Source: Tabrizicola piscis (lineage in GTDB: Bacteria > Pseudomonadota > Alphaproteobacteria > Rhodobacterales > Rhodobacteraceae). From it: a stretch of 64,000 bases of DNA. The notes below the pieces were generated by a model. The model searched no databases and had not been told where the DNA came from. It saw only the letters and a list, made by a program, of their open reading frames with translations. Numbering within the stretch: the stretch's first letter is position 1; every line of letters starts with the position of its first letter. Position numbers and translations under genes: made by a program. Shown one piece after another: positions 25,296 through 35,104 of this stretch. The DNA lies in NCBI RefSeq assembly GCF_003940805.1, contig NZ_CP034328.1, positions 1,904,001-1,968,000 on the forward strand, in the 5' to 3' direction.

Positions 25296-25790
25296 TTAGC
25301 GCTTTGTCCGGGCAGGTTTTCCACCCTTGGGGTTATTCCCGGCAAAGATCACCAGCCCCAGCGCCCCGGCGAAGATGGCGATATCGGCCACGTTGAAAGC
25401 ATAGGGATTCTCGATCCCGCAGCAGGACATGTTCAGAAAGTCGGCTACAGCGCCATAGGCGATGCGGTCGATCACATTGCCAAGCGCGCCGCCGACCAGC
25501 AGGCCGCCGGACAGTTCCGCCTTCCAGTTGCCGCGTTCGCTGCGAATCCACCAGATCACCCAGACCGAGATCGCAAGCGCCACAGCGATCAAGGTCCAGC
25601 GCGTCAGATCGGACCCACCGGCAAGCAGGCCGAAGTTCACGCCATAATTCCAGGCCATGCGAAAGACGAGGAAGGGGGGAAGCACGTCGATTTCACCGCG
25701 GTTGATCAGGTCAAGGCCGTGGACGATGGCAAGTTTGGTGATCTGGTCGATCCCGAAGGTCGCGGCGGCGGTGATCCAGAAGCGGCGCAT
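25296..25790 (-). CDS. lspA: Lipoprotein signal peptidase
   Basis: A 164-residue signal peptidase II that cleaves diacylated prolipoproteins at the inner membrane. Four hydrophobic segments are seen, with the family motifs [27 protein letters not shown] (catalytic Asp) and [11 protein letters not shown] (second catalytic Asp). The start at ATG 25790 lies one base after the purH stop (TGACATG). It precedes the DUF3035 lipoprotein gene. Confidence 0.96.
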   Translation of the reverse strand: MRRFWITAAATFGIDQITKLAIVHGLDLINRGEIDVLPPFLVFRMAWNYGVNFGLLAGGSDLTRWTLIAVALAISVWVIWWIRSERGNWKAELSGGLLVGGALGNVIDRIAYGAVADFLNMSCCGIENPYAFNVADIAIFAGALGLVIFAGNNPKGGKPARTKR

Positions 25791-25791
25791 G

Positions 25792-27375
25792 TCAGTGCCG
25801 GAAGTGGCGCATGTTGGTGAAGACCATGGCAAGGCCACGTTCGTCCGCCGCCGCGATCACCTCATCATCGCGCATCGATCCGCCAGGCTGGATGATGGCG
25901 GTGGCCCCAGCCTCGGCAGCGGTGATCAGGCCATCGGCAAAGGGAAAGAACGCGTCCGAGGCGACGACGGCACCTTTGGTCAGGGGCGCGGGCAGGCCAA
26001 GGGTTTCGGCCATGTCTTCGGCCTTGCGGGCGGCAATGCGGGTGCTGTCGACCCGGCTCATCTGCCCTGCGCCCACACCGACCGTCGCGCCGTCCTTCAC
26101 ATAGATGATGGCGTTCGATTTCACATGTTTGGCGACGGTCCAGGCAAACATCAGGTCGGCAAGCTCCTTGTCCGTAGGCGGGCGCTTGGTCACGACCTTG
26201 AGGTCGGCCGTCGTGATATGGCCCGCGTCACGGTCTTGCACAAGGAAGCCCCCGGCGACCTGTTTGAAGGCAAGCGCCTTTGCCTTGGGGTCTGGCAGGG
26301 CAGAGGTGGTCAGCAGGCGCAGGTTCTTCTTGCCAGCGAAAATCGCCTTGGCTTCGTCGCTGGCACCGGGGGCGATGACGACTTCGGTGAAGATCTTCAC
26401 GATCTCCTCCGCCGTTTCGGCATCCAGCGGCTGGTTCAGCGCGACGATGCCACCGAAGGCCGAGGTCTGGTCGCAGACATAGGCGCGCTTGTAAGCCTCA
26501 ACCAGCGTGGCGGCAGTGGCCACGCCGCAGGGGTTGGCGTGCTTGATGATGGCGCAAGACGGCGCTTGGCCAAGGTCGGCCACCAGTTCGAAGGCGGCGT
26601 CGGTGTCGTTGATGTTGTTGTAGGACAGTTCCTTGCCCTGCCACTGGCGGGCGGTGGCAACGCCCGGGCGACGGGTGCCGTCGGTATAGAAGGCGGCACT
26701 CTGGTGCGGGTTTTCGCCGTAGCGCAGAGGCTGGGCGAGTTTGCCGGCAAAGCTGCGGTAGCGGGGGGTGGGTTCCTTGATCTCGCCCGCCAGCCAGGTG
26801 GAAACGGCGGTGTCATAGGCGGCGGTGCGGGAGTAAGCGGTCAGGGCCTGCTTCTGGCGGAAGGCCAGCGTCGTCGCGCCGTCATGGGTCTTCATCTGGG
26901 CGATCAGGGCGTCGTAATCGAACGGATCGGTGATGACAGTTACGAAGCGATGGTTCTTCGACGCGGCGCGGATCATGGCGGGGCCGCCGATGTCGATATT
27001 TTCGATGCAGGTGGCGTGGTCGGCGCCTTTGGCCACGGTTTCCTCGAAGGGATACAGATTCACGACCAGAAGGTCGATCGGTTCAATCCCATGCGCGGCC
27101 ATGGCGACAAGGTGTTCGTCATCATCGCGCAAGGCCAGAAGGCCGCCGTGGACATTGGGGTGCAGGGTCTTGACCCGGCCGTCCATCATTTCCGGGAAGC
27201 CGGTCACCTCTGCCACATCGCGGACCTTGAGGCCTGCCGTGCGCAGCATCATCAGGGTGCCACTGGTCGAGATGAGTTCGACCCCGTGGCTGGCCAGCGC
27301 TCGGGCAAGGTCCAGAAGGCCGGTCTTGTCCGATACCGAAATCAGCGCGCGGCCGATGGGAACGAGGTTGGTCAT
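25792..27375 (-). CDS. purH: Bifunctional AICAR transformylase / IMP cyclohydrolase
   Basis: PurH catalyses the last two steps of purine synthesis to IMP. The N-terminal MGS-like cyclohydrolase domain is marked by [24 protein letters not shown] and [18 protein letters not shown]. The transformylase domain has [24 protein letters not shown], and [11 protein letters not shown] with the terminal [15 protein letters not shown]. At 527 residues it is standard. It is followed at one base by lspA and preceded at 36 bases by the heparinase-like gene, as is common in Rhodobacterales. Confidence 0.97.
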   Translation of the reverse strand: MTNLVPIGRALISVSDKTGLLDLARALASHGVELISTSGTLMMLRTAGLKVRDVAEVTGFPEMMDGRVKTLHPNVHGGLLALRDDDEHLVAMAAHGIEPIDLLVVNLYPFEETVAKGADHATCIENIDIGGPAMIRAASKNHRFVTVITDPFDYDALIAQMKTHDGATTLAFRQKQALTAYSRTAAYDTAVSTWLAGEIKEPTPRYRSFAGKLAQPLRYGENPHQSAAFYTDGTRRPGVATARQWQGKELSYNNINDTDAAFELVADLGQAPSCAIIKHANPCGVATAATLVEAYKRAYVCDQTSAFGGIVALNQPLDAETAEEIVKIFTEVVIAPGASDEAKAIFAGKKNLRLLTTSALPDPKAKALAFKQVAGGFLVQDRDAGHITTADLKVVTKRPPTDKELADLMFAWTVAKHVKSNAIIYVKDGATVGVGAGQMSRVDSTRIAARKAEDMAETLGLPAPLTKGAVVASDAFFPFADGLITAAEAGATAIIQPGGSMRDDEVIAAADERGLAMVFTNMRHFRH

Positions 27376-27411
27376 GCTGAAACCCTGTCGCTGTGCCCCT
27401 GGACGGACCTG

Positions 27412-29175
27412 TCAGCCCTGCCCTTCCGGGTCAGCACCTTCCAGATCACGGATGGCGAGCGGAGTATCCTTTGCCTTCGCCAAGGTCCAGCCTATCCGGG
27501 TCTCAAACCCAAGCGCCTGCGCGCGGAGCACGATTTGTGTGCAGGGGCGCGGCTTCACGCGGCCTTTTTCAAGGTAGGCCGAAGGTTCCAGCGTCAGGCT
27601 GGCCTGACCGGAAAAGCGGAACACCCAAATCTCGCCGCTGCGCAGCGCCATGGAAACGGCGGTGTCGGCCATGTCGAGGGCCGAATCCACCTCGGGGTGC
27701 AGATGAAAGCGGATGGTGAAGCCCGCGCCGGTCATGGCGGTGGTGGTCATCATGTCTTCAAAGCGCTTGCGGGCATCGGCGGTCAGGGCCGTCAGCGCAT
27801 CGACGCCGGACAGGCGGCGGCCATCGTGGCTGAGCGTCAGGCTGCGGCTGGCGGTAAGGCCATGGCTTTGCAGCCAGCCGTCATGGGCAACGTAAAGGTC
27901 GGCGCCTTCGGTCCCTTGCGTCATGCGTGAGGTGGTGATGTTGGCCCGCTGATCCAACGTGGACCCCGATGGCCCAAAGCGTGAGGATGAGGCCCCATCA
28001 AGGCAGAGCGCGGAATGCGACTGCGTCGCGCGGGCCGCCTGCCGCCATGACGGGCCGAAACTTTCGCCCGACCCGCAGTTCACGATCAGCGGGCGACGGC
28101 CCGAGGTAAGCTCGAACGCGGCGGTCGAGGCATGGGCGGTCCGCGCTGCCCGCCCGCCGGGGGGCGATGAGGCATCGACGATGACCGAGGTGCGCCGCCC
28201 GGACAGCCGGACAAAGCCCATCGCAATGGCCGGTGTCGCCCCCGGGCGCGTTCCGGCAGCGGCAAGCGCTTGGTCAAGGCGACCTTCCACACCCTTGCCG
28301 CCGCCGTGAAAGCGGGCAAGGTCGCCATCGGCGTGGCGCAGGGTGCGCAGCGCCGGGGCCATGCGGGTGATCGCCGCGGAAACCGCCGGTGGCACCGGAT
28401 GCGCGGCTTCGGTCATAGCGCTGGCGGCCCAGGTCAGCAGGGTCAGCACCTCAAGTAATTCCTCGGGGTTGCGGGTGGGAATCCCGCCTTCGGCGTCAAT
28501 CTCGGCCGTGCAGGCGCGGGCAAGGGCGGTGGTGGCCGGGGCAACAAGGCGCTCCATCCCGATCAGGGACTGGCCCGCGTAGACCAGCCCAGTCAGCGCC
28601 TCGAACTGCGGCAGGCCCGAGGCCGCGGCCTTCCAGCGGCGGGACAGATAGACCGACTGCCGGGCCAGCGCGCGATAGAAGGCCTGGGTGTCGGCCCGGT
28701 TGCGGCCCGACAACAGCAGCGTGGCGTGATGGATCCAGCGGATCATACGACGGCCGGTCAGGTCAGGCGTCCAGCCGGGACCACGGCCCGCGCCGTAGCG
28801 GGCGATCCAGCCCCATGTCCAGTCTTGCGCACGCCTGCGCGCATCCGGGGTGCCGAAGGCGGCCAGATCGTCCAGCCAGGCGAAGCCCTGAGCTTCGGAA
28901 ATGAAGGCGGGATCGGGGGCGGGAATGTCCCACAGCGCAGTGTCGGGGGCTTCGGCCAGATGTCCGGCCAGCAGGATGTTCCCGGCCACCAGCTGCTTGC
29001 CACGGGCATAAATCCCGATGGACCGTGGTTCGGGCTGCGACACGAAGCCACCCGCAGGCCGCGTCGTGCGGGCAGCGAATGCGGCCAACCTGTCAGCCAG
29101 CCGGCCAAACCGTTCCTGTGCCTTGTCGTTGCTGCCCAAGCCTGCCGCCCCATCCGCCCGGTTTGCCCGGATCAT
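27412..29175 (-). CDS. Heparinase II/III family protein
   Basis: A 587-residue protein of the heparinase II/III family. The N-terminal half is an alpha-rich toroid (WTWGWIARYGAG, RMIRWIHHATLLLSG, LPQFEALTGLVYAGQSLIG, GGIPTRNPEELLEVLTLL). The C-terminal half is the beta-sheet domain (LIVNCGSGESFGPSWRQAARATQSHSAL as a family hallmark with HSA). No signal peptide is evident. Family members cleave acidic polysaccharides, but those found beside purH have no proven substrate. First gene of a likely purH-lspA-DUF3035 transcript. Confidence 0.82.
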   Translation of the reverse strand: MIRANRADGAAGLGSNDKAQERFGRLADRLAAFAARTTRPAGGFVSQPEPRSIGIYARGKQLVAGNILLAGHLAEAPDTALWDIPAPDPAFISEAQGFAWLDDLAAFGTPDARRRAQDWTWGWIARYGAGRGPGWTPDLTGRRMIRWIHHATLLLSGRNRADTQAFYRALARQSVYLSRRWKAAASGLPQFEALTGLVYAGQSLIGMERLVAPATTALARACTAEIDAEGGIPTRNPEELLEVLTLLTWAASAMTEAAHPVPPAVSAAITRMAPALRTLRHADGDLARFHGGGKGVEGRLDQALAAAGTRPGATPAIAMGFVRLSGRRTSVIVDASSPPGGRAARTAHASTAAFELTSGRRPLIVNCGSGESFGPSWRQAARATQSHSALCLDGASSSRFGPSGSTLDQRANITTSRMTQGTEGADLYVAHDGWLQSHGLTASRSLTLSHDGRRLSGVDALTALTADARKRFEDMMTTTAMTGAGFTIRFHLHPEVDSALDMADTAVSMALRSGEIWVFRFSGQASLTLEPSAYLEKGRVKPRPCTQIVLRAQALGFETRIGWTLAKAKDTPLAIRDLEGADPEGQG

Positions 29176-29256
29176 CGCCGCAAAGCATAGCGCGGTCAGG
29201 TGGCCCCTGTCACGTCAAAGCCGTCCATCAGACGGATCGGCCCAGACCTGGACCAA

Positions 29257-30408
29257 TCAGGTCACATGGGTGATCCGGTCCATGTATTGGGCCAGATGCG
29301 ACACCTCGCCCAGCCAGCGGGCCAGAAGCCGTGGGTCATGCGGTGCAGCGTGGACCCCGGCGGGGATTTCGCGGTTCAGCACCGACTCGATCGCCAGAGA
29401 GACGGGGACGGACACGAGCCGCCCCATCGCCGTGCCGCGCACGTCGCCCCAGGCATCCATGGCCCAGGTTTCGTGGAAGACCGGCTTGCCATCCTGTTCG
29501 GCCTTCAGGGACACGAACAGAACCACACGGTCAGGCTCCCCTTCGGCATAGGCGTTTTCCTGCAAAAGCTGCGCGGCGCGGGCGTCGAGGGCGGCGTTGA
29601 TTTCGGCCAACGGCTTTCCTTCAAGCCCCTCAATCTCGGCGAAGATCGGGGCCCAAGCGTCGGCCCAGCCGTTCAGACGGATGGTGCCACGGACGAAATC
29701 GCGGACGTTCCAGTGCGGTTCGAACCGGTATTCCTCCATAAATGGATAGCTGTCGCGGTTGGGATAGACCTCAAAGCTTTCGGGCTGCGGCAGGGGGGCG
29801 TCGTAGCGCGTGATGGCGTCCCAGGGCCGCGCAACGCGCAGTTCGGTGAAGTGGCGCAAGCTGCGCGAGGGCGAGCGGAGCGCCTTGAGCACGCCAGCCG
29901 GGGCCCAGCTGAACTTGTAGCGGAAGGCGTTGGCGATCTTCGGCACACCACCGCAGTAGGACGTGAAGCTGATGACATTGTCCGGCGCATAGGCCTTGGA
30001 GGCGCGGTAGCGGGCGACCAGATCATGCGCCATCAGATGGTCGATGCCGGGGTCAAGGCCAACCTCGTTGATCGACACCAGACCCGCCTCGCGGAAGGCC
30101 TGATCCAGTTCCCGCATCTCCGGCGCGATGTAGGAGGAGGAGGTAAAGTGCGCGCCCTTGGCAAGGCAGGCCTTGGCGATGGGCACATGCTGGTCGGCCG
30201 GCAGCATCGACACGGCGATGTCACCGGGCTGCAGGGCGGCGGTCAGCGCCTCAAGGCTGTAGGGGCGGATGTCGGTGGCGATATCGCCGACTTCCGCCTG
30301 CGCCTTGGCGACTGTGCGGTTCCAGACCACGACGGGGTGGCCCGCTTCGATCAGGCGGCGCAGGCCGGGGATGGATGACAGGCCTGTGCCGCACCAGTGG
30401 ATGGTCAT
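29257..30408 (-). CDS. Saccharopine dehydrogenase, glutamate-forming type
   Basis: A 383-residue NAD(P)-binding protein of the saccharopine dehydrogenase family (LYS9/SDH type), which splits saccharopine to glutamate and aminoadipate semialdehyde. The Rossmann start MTIHWCGTGLSSIPGLRRLI, SMLPADQHVPIAKACL, EVGLDPGIDHLMAHDL and SFTSYCGGVP are typical. The start is ATG 30408 with a strong AAGGAGGAAAG site. Together with the upstream gene it would complete lysine breakdown by the saccharopine route, as described in marine Rhodobacterales. Direction of reaction is inferred. Confidence 0.85.
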   Translation of the reverse strand: MTIHWCGTGLSSIPGLRRLIEAGHPVVVWNRTVAKAQAEVGDIATDIRPYSLEALTAALQPGDIAVSMLPADQHVPIAKACLAKGAHFTSSSYIAPEMRELDQAFREAGLVSINEVGLDPGIDHLMAHDLVARYRASKAYAPDNVISFTSYCGGVPKIANAFRYKFSWAPAGVLKALRSPSRSLRHFTELRVARPWDAITRYDAPLPQPESFEVYPNRDSYPFMEEYRFEPHWNVRDFVRGTIRLNGWADAWAPIFAEIEGLEGKPLAEINAALDARAAQLLQENAYAEGEPDRVVLFVSLKAEQDGKPVFHETWAMDAWGDVRGTAMGRLVSVPVSLAIESVLNREIPAGVHAAPHDPRLLARWLGEVSHLAQYMDRITHVT

Positions 30409-30462
30409 GGTCTTTCCTCCTTCGCTTGCCGTGGGATGCAGCAAGAATCTTCGAAAACTCCT

Positions 30463-30486
30463 GCAAATCTTTTCGAAAAGATTTGC
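30463..30486. terminator. Perfect hairpin between the two saccharopine dehydrogenase genes
   Basis: GCAAATCTTT (30463-30472), TCGA, AAAGATTTGC (30477-30486): a perfect 10-bp stem between two genes of the same strand. There is no T tract directly after it, so it could tune downstream expression rather than end transcription. Confidence 0.55.
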
Positions 30487-30492
30487 GCGGGC

Positions 30493-31542
30493 TTAGGCGT
30501 TGGCGACATGCCGGTCGAATTCAGCTTTTGCCCGGCCCCAGACGCCCGCATCAAGCGCAGGAAGCGTCAGAAGCGAGGGCAGGAGCTGGGCGGCGTAGTC
30601 TTCAGACGATTCCACCGGCATCAGGGATGGCAGGTTGTCGATGGCGGTCACGTCCAGCGGCGGGGCGTCATGCACCCGCAGCGCCGGGGCATCCCAGTCT
30701 GTGGCGCGGTCATAGACCTTGATCGGCGAGAAGTCCGAGGTCGGGTCGCAGGCGATGTCGCCGATGACGGTCAACTTGCGCGGGTCGGTCTTGGCGGAGG
30801 CGGGCACAAAGACTGGGCAGCCGGGTCGGGCGAGGATGCAGTTGAGGAAGATTTCATGCTGCAAAACCTCGGGGAACGGCCCGCCGGATGCGGTCTCGGC
30901 CATGTCCCAGCGGGTGACAGCCACGCCCATCGCAGTGCAAAGGTCGGCGGCACCGGAGCCGACGCGGCCAAGCGCGCCGATGATGATGGCGCGGGGGCGG
31001 GACAGGCCGTCAAGCTCGGCGGCAAGCTGGTCAAGAAGTGCTGCCTTGGAAGGGACCTTGCGGACCGGGCCGGCAATGGCGCCGCGCTGTTGGGCGGCCC
31101 AGCATTTCAAGGACACGGCAGCCCCAGCATAGCCCGCCCAGTAACCGAAGGCGGCGACGCGGCGGCCATCTTCGTTGACGAGGTATTCAAGGTCATAAAG
31201 CGTGCCGCCCCCCGCCTTGAACCGCTGCAGCAGGACACGGCCGGCGGGTTGGCCCTTGTAGGCGTGGCCGAACATGATGTGGCGGTGGGTCAGGGGGGTG
31301 CCATCCTCGGGCAGTTCCTTGAGGCCGAAGATGATCGCGTCTGCCGGGGCCTGTGGCCACAGGTTTTCGGCGGCAATCTCACAGCCTGCGGCGCGGTAGC
31401 CGTCGATGGGGATGGCGCGGGTCGACGACGCCTCGACCGTCACGCGGAGGCCGGCCTTGATCAGCGCGGCGGCGCCTTCTGGGGTCAGTCCCACGCGCTC
31501 TTCATGTGGCCGCTGTTCGGCCCGCACCCAAAGATGGGTCAT
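30493..31542 (-). CDS. Saccharopine dehydrogenase, lysine-forming type (LKR-like)
   Basis: A 349-residue protein of the saccharopine dehydrogenase (LYS1)/lysine-ketoglutarate reductase family, joining lysine and 2-oxoglutarate into saccharopine or the reverse. The alanine-dehydrogenase-like opening VRAEQRPHEERVGLTPEGAAALIKAG, the segment DAIIFGLKELPEDGTPLTHRHIMFGHAYKGQ and the Rossmann loop IIGALGRVGSGAADLC are clear, as is DIACDPTSDFSPI. Full length. Forms a two-gene set with the glutamate-forming enzyme downstream. Confidence 0.88.
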   Translation of the reverse strand: MTHLWVRAEQRPHEERVGLTPEGAAALIKAGLRVTVEASSTRAIPIDGYRAAGCEIAAENLWPQAPADAIIFGLKELPEDGTPLTHRHIMFGHAYKGQPAGRVLLQRFKAGGGTLYDLEYLVNEDGRRVAAFGYWAGYAGAAVSLKCWAAQQRGAIAGPVRKVPSKAALLDQLAAELDGLSRPRAIIIGALGRVGSGAADLCTAMGVAVTRWDMAETASGGPFPEVLQHEIFLNCILARPGCPVFVPASAKTDPRKLTVIGDIACDPTSDFSPIKVYDRATDWDAPALRVHDAPPLDVTAIDNLPSLMPVESSEDYAAQLLPSLLTLPALDAGVWGRAKAEFDRHVANA

Positions 31543-31702
31543 CGGTCAAGTCCCCTCATATCCGGTTTCCTGACTGATAGCGCCAAGCGGGGGCCGGGAA
31601 CAGGGGGGAAGGCGGGCCACAATCGGGCAAATCCGGCCAAGCAGGGTTTGCAGAATCTGGTCTGATCTGGTTTCTGGGATACGAAACTGAAGGCACATAG
31701 TA

Positions 31703-32263
31703 ATGCAGATTGAAGCGACAGCCCTTGCCGATGTGAAGATCGTGACACCGCGCAGATTTGGCGACGCAAGGGGCTGGTTCGTCGAGACTTGGAATGCAGC
31801 CCGCATGACCGAAGCGGGGCTTGACCTGCCGTGGGTGCAAGACAACCATTCCTTCTCGGCCGCAAAGGGCACGCTGCGGGGGCTGCACTACCAATCCCCG
31901 CCATACGCGCAGGACAAACTGGTGCGCTGTTCGCGGGGTGCAATCCTGGATGTGGCGGTGGATATCCGCAAAGGCTCACCCGGCTATGGCAAATGGGTCG
32001 GGGTGGAACTTTCGGCCGAGAACGGGCAGCAAATGTTCGTGCCCAAAGGCTTCCTGCACGGGTTCCTGACCCTGACCGACGATGTCGAGGTGCAGTACAA
32101 ATGCACCGAGCTTTACAGCCCTGCACATGATGGTGCAGTGCGCTGGGATGATCCCGCAATCGGGATCGACTGGGGGACTGACGCGCCGATCCTGTCCGAC
32201 AAGGACGCGAAAGCACCGCTGCTGGCAGAAATCGGTACCCCGTTCCAATGGGGGCGCGCATGA
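31703..32263 (+). CDS. rfbC: dTDP-4-dehydrorhamnose 3,5-epimerase
   Basis: RfbC epimerises dTDP-4-keto-6-deoxyglucose in dTDP-L-rhamnose synthesis. Typical segments are [33 protein letters not shown] (with the catalytic His), [22 protein letters not shown] and [23 protein letters not shown]. At 186 residues it is normal. It is first in a four-gene operon whose genes overlap by ATGA. The 160 bases upstream hold no clear promoter that I can name. Confidence 0.96.
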   Translation: MQIEATALADVKIVTPRRFGDARGWFVETWNAARMTEAGLDLPWVQDNHSFSAAKGTLRGLHYQSPPYAQDKLVRCSRGAILDVAVDIRKGSPGYGKWVGVELSAENGQQMFVPKGFLHGFLTLTDDVEVQYKCTELYSPAHDGAVRWDDPAIGIDWGTDAPILSDKDAKAPLLAEIGTPFQWGRA

Positions 32264-33300
32264 AGCTGCTGGTTACGGGAGGGGCAGGGTTCATCGGGTC
32301 TGCCGTCGTGCGGGCAGCGATTGCGCGCGGGCATCAGGTGGTCAATGTTGACGCGCTGACCTATGCGGCCTGTCTGGAAAGCCTTGCGCCAGTGGCGGGG
32401 TCGAACCTTTACAGCTTCGAGCATTGCGATATCCGCGACCGTGAGGCTTTGGACAAAGTGTTTGCCGCCCATTCCCCCGACGCGGTGATGCACCTTGCGG
32501 CGGAAAGCCATGTCGACCGGTCCATCGACGGCCCGGGCGAGTTCATCGCCACCAACATCACCGGCACCTACACCATGCTGGAGGCGGCGCGGTCCTATTG
32601 GGTGGGCCAAGGCAAGCCGGAGGGGTTCCGGTTCCACCACATCTCCACCGATGAGGTGTTTGGCTCGCTTGGGCCGGAAGGGCGGTTCGATGAAGACACG
32701 CCCTATGATCCCCGCAGCCCCTATTCGGCATCGAAGGCGGCCAGCGATCATCTGGTGCGCGCCTGGGGCGAAACCTATGGCTTGCCGGTCGTGGTGACGA
32801 ACTGCTCCAACAACTATGGGCCCTACCATTTCCCGGAAAAGCTGATCCCGGTGGTGATCCTGAACGCGCTGCATGGCCGCCCGATCCCGGTCTATGGCGC
32901 GGGGGAGAACGTGCGCGACTGGCTGTTCGTCGAAGACCATGCCGAGGCGCTTTTGACCGTGGTCGAACGCGGCACGGTCGGCAGGACCTACTGCATCGGG
33001 GGCGAGGCCGAGGCGCGGAATATCGACATCGTGCGCAGCATCTGCGCGCTGATGGACGAGATGCATCCGCAAGGCGCGCCGCATGATCGGCTGGTCACCT
33101 TCGTGACCGACAGGCCCGGGCATGATGCGCGCTATGCGATTGATCCGTCGCGGATCCGTGAGGAACTGGGCTGGCGCCCATCGGTCACGCTGGATCAAGG
33201 GCTGCGCCGGACAGTGCGCTGGTTCCTCGACAACCGCGCCTGGTGGGAGCCGCTGCTGGTGCGGCAGGGCGTGGGGCAGCGGCTGGGGACGAAGGCGTGA
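32260..33300 (+). CDS. rfbB: dTDP-glucose 4,6-dehydratase
   Basis: RfbB converts dTDP-glucose to dTDP-4-keto-6-deoxyglucose with bound NAD. The extended SDR features are all present: [37 protein letters not shown], the YSASKAASD active-site motif and [18 protein letters not shown]. The start at ATG 32260 overlaps the rfbC stop and gives 346 residues; the longer frame start is rejected. The product supplies rhamnose for O-antigen or other surface glycans. Confidence 0.97.
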   Translation: MKLLVTGGAGFIGSAVVRAAIARGHQVVNVDALTYAACLESLAPVAGSNLYSFEHCDIRDREALDKVFAAHSPDAVMHLAAESHVDRSIDGPGEFIATNITGTYTMLEAARSYWVGQGKPEGFRFHHISTDEVFGSLGPEGRFDEDTPYDPRSPYSASKAASDHLVRAWGETYGLPVVVTNCSNNYGPYHFPEKLIPVVILNALHGRPIPVYGAGENVRDWLFVEDHAEALLTVVERGTVGRTYCIGGEAEARNIDIVRSICALMDEMHPQGAPHDRLVTFVTDRPGHDARYAIDPSRIREELGWRPSVTLDQGLRRTVRWFLDNRAWWEPLLVRQGVGQRLGTKA

Positions 33301-33302
33301 GC

Positions 33303-34157
33303 ATGAAGGTGCTGGTCTTCGGTCAGACGGGCCAGGTCGCGCGGGAACTGGTGCGCCGGGCACCGCAGGGTGTGACGGTCATCGCCTTGGGCCGGGACCG
33401 GGCAGACCTTGCCGATCCGGGGGCCTGTGCGGCCGTGGTGGCCGAGGCGGCGGTGGATGCGGTCATCAACGCAGCTGCCTGGACAGCCGTAGACAAGGCC
33501 GAGACCGAGGAGCCTGCAGCGACGATCGTGAATGGCGCGGCCGCAGCGGCGATGGCGGCGGCGGCGGCAGCACGGGGGCTGCCGTTCCTGCATATCTCCA
33601 CTGACTATGTCTTTGACGGGACAGGGGAAAACCCCTTTACCCCAGATCACCCGACAGCGCCTTTGGGGGCCTATGGCCGGTCAAAGCTGATGGGCGAGGC
33701 GGGGGTTCGGGCCGCAGCGGGGCGTCATCTGATCTTGCGGACCTCGTGGGTGTTCTCGGCCCATGGGGCGAACTTCGTCAAGACGATGCTGCGGCTTGGG
33801 CGCGAGCGGGACGTGCTGCGCGTGGTGGCCGATCAGGTCGGCGGCCCTACCCCAGCCGCCGCGATTGCCGACGCTTTGTTCGTCGCGGCCCGGGGCCTGT
33901 GCGATGGCGCGCCGGGCGGAATCCATCATTTTGCGGGCGCGCCAGATGCAAGCTGGGCGGATTTCGCGCGCGAGATCATGGCTATGGCGGGGCTTGGCTG
34001 CCGTGTGGAAGGCATTCCTTCGTCGGAATATCCTACCCCGGCGCAGCGGCCCCTGAACTCCCGGCTGGATTGCGCCGGGTTCGAGACGGCATTTGGCATG
34101 CCGCGCCCGGATTGGCGGGCCGGTCTTCAGGATGTATTGACGGAGTTGGGCGCATGA
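33303..34157 (+). CDS. rfbD: dTDP-4-dehydrorhamnose reductase
   Basis: RfbD makes dTDP-L-rhamnose from the epimerised keto sugar with NADPH. The Rossmann start MKVLVFGQTGQVAREL, NAAAWTAVDKAE, FLHISTDYVFDG, YGRSKLMGE and LRTSWVFSAHGANFVKTML are characteristic. Start at ATG 33303 gives 284 residues. A GTG at 33297 overlapping the rfbB stop is possible and would add two residues. An alanine-rich run (AAAAAMAAAAAARG) near residue 80 is unusual but in frame with conserved sequence on both sides. Confidence 0.96.
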   Translation: MKVLVFGQTGQVARELVRRAPQGVTVIALGRDRADLADPGACAAVVAEAAVDAVINAAAWTAVDKAETEEPAATIVNGAAAAAMAAAAAARGLPFLHISTDYVFDGTGENPFTPDHPTAPLGAYGRSKLMGEAGVRAAAGRHLILRTSWVFSAHGANFVKTMLRLGRERDVLRVVADQVGGPTPAAAIADALFVAARGLCDGAPGGIHHFAGAPDASWADFAREIMAMAGLGCRVEGIPSSEYPTPAQRPLNSRLDCAGFETAFGMPRPDWRAGLQDVLTELGA

Positions 34158-35026
34158 AACGCAAAGGTATTCTGCTGGCCGGTGGCACGGGGTCGCGGCT
34201 TTGGCCCATTACGCTGGGGACATCAAAGCAACTGCTGCCGATCTATGACAAGCCGATGGTCTACTATCCGCTGTCGGTCCTGATGCTGGCCGGCATCCGC
34301 GAGATTGCGATCATCACCACGCCCGATGACCAGCCGCAGTTCCAGCGCCTTTTGGGCGACGGCGGGCAATGGGGGGTCAGCTTTACCTGGGTTATCCAGG
34401 AACGGCCGGAGGGTTTGGCACAGGCCTATCTTCTGACGCGCGATTTTCTGGACGGCGCGCCTTCGGCAATGGTTCTGGGCGACAACATCTTTTTCGGCCA
34501 CGGCCTGCCAGAAGTCCTGACCCGCGCGGATGCGCAGGCGTCTGGCGGGACGGTCTTCGGCTATCACGTCGCCGACCCCGAACGATATGGTGTGGCCGCC
34601 TTTGATGCCGATGGCCGGGTGACGATGATTGTGGAAAAGCCCAAGGTCCCGCCGTCAAGCTTTGCCATCACCGGGCTTTACTTTCTGGACGGACGCGCCC
34701 CGGACCTTGCCGCCAAGGTGCGGCCATCAGAGCGGGGGGAGCTGGAGATCGTTGACCTGCTTGAAGCCTACCGCGCCGAGGGGTCGTTGCAGGTGGAGCG
34801 GATGGGACGCGGCTTTGCCTGGCTTGATACCGGCACACCGGGCAGCCTTCTGGATGCAGGGAACTTCGTGCGGACGCTGCAGGACCGGCAGGGGATGCAG
34901 GTCGGATCACCGGACGAGATTGCGTTCCGGCAGGGGTGGATCGACCGCGACGGGTTGGCCGCACGGACCCGGGTGTTCGGGAAAAGCAGCTATGGGACAC
35001 AGCTCGCTTCGGTCTTGCGGGAGTGA
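34154..35026 (+). CDS. rfbA: Glucose-1-phosphate thymidylyltransferase
   Basis: RfbA joins glucose-1-phosphate and dTTP to start the dTDP-rhamnose pathway. The nucleotide-binding start KGILLAGGTGSRLWPITLGTSKQLLPIYDKPM (shown in the sequence as two adjoining motifs, GGTGSRLWP and KQLLPIYDKPM), VLGDNIFFGHGLPEV, YGVAAFD and GELEIVDLLEAY are clear. ATG 34154 overlaps the rfbD stop, giving 290 residues. Last gene of the operon, followed by two tandem hairpins. Confidence 0.97.
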   Translation: MKRKGILLAGGTGSRLWPITLGTSKQLLPIYDKPMVYYPLSVLMLAGIREIAIITTPDDQPQFQRLLGDGGQWGVSFTWVIQERPEGLAQAYLLTRDFLDGAPSAMVLGDNIFFGHGLPEVLTRADAQASGGTVFGYHVADPERYGVAAFDADGRVTMIVEKPKVPPSSFAITGLYFLDGRAPDLAAKVRPSERGELEIVDLLEAYRAEGSLQVERMGRGFAWLDTGTPGSLLDAGNFVRTLQDRQGMQVGSPDEIAFRQGWIDRDGLAARTRVFGKSSYGTQLASVLRE

Positions 35027-35049
35027 GCGATTTCTTTGAAGACATCGAG

Positions 35050-35094
35050 CCGGAGCCTTTGAAGGCTCCGGTCCGGAATTTTTGAAAATTCCGG
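35050..35094. terminator. Tandem hairpins between rfbA and fdsD
   Basis: Two adjacent perfect dyads of the same plan: CCGGAGCCTT-TG-AAGGCTCCGG (35050-35071) and CCGGAATTTT-TG-AAAATTCCGG (35073-35094). Both start CCGGA and share the TG centre. They separate convergent operons; the second has T/A runs suited to termination on both strands. Confidence 0.75.
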
Positions 35095-35104
35095 GGCTTC
35101 GGGG

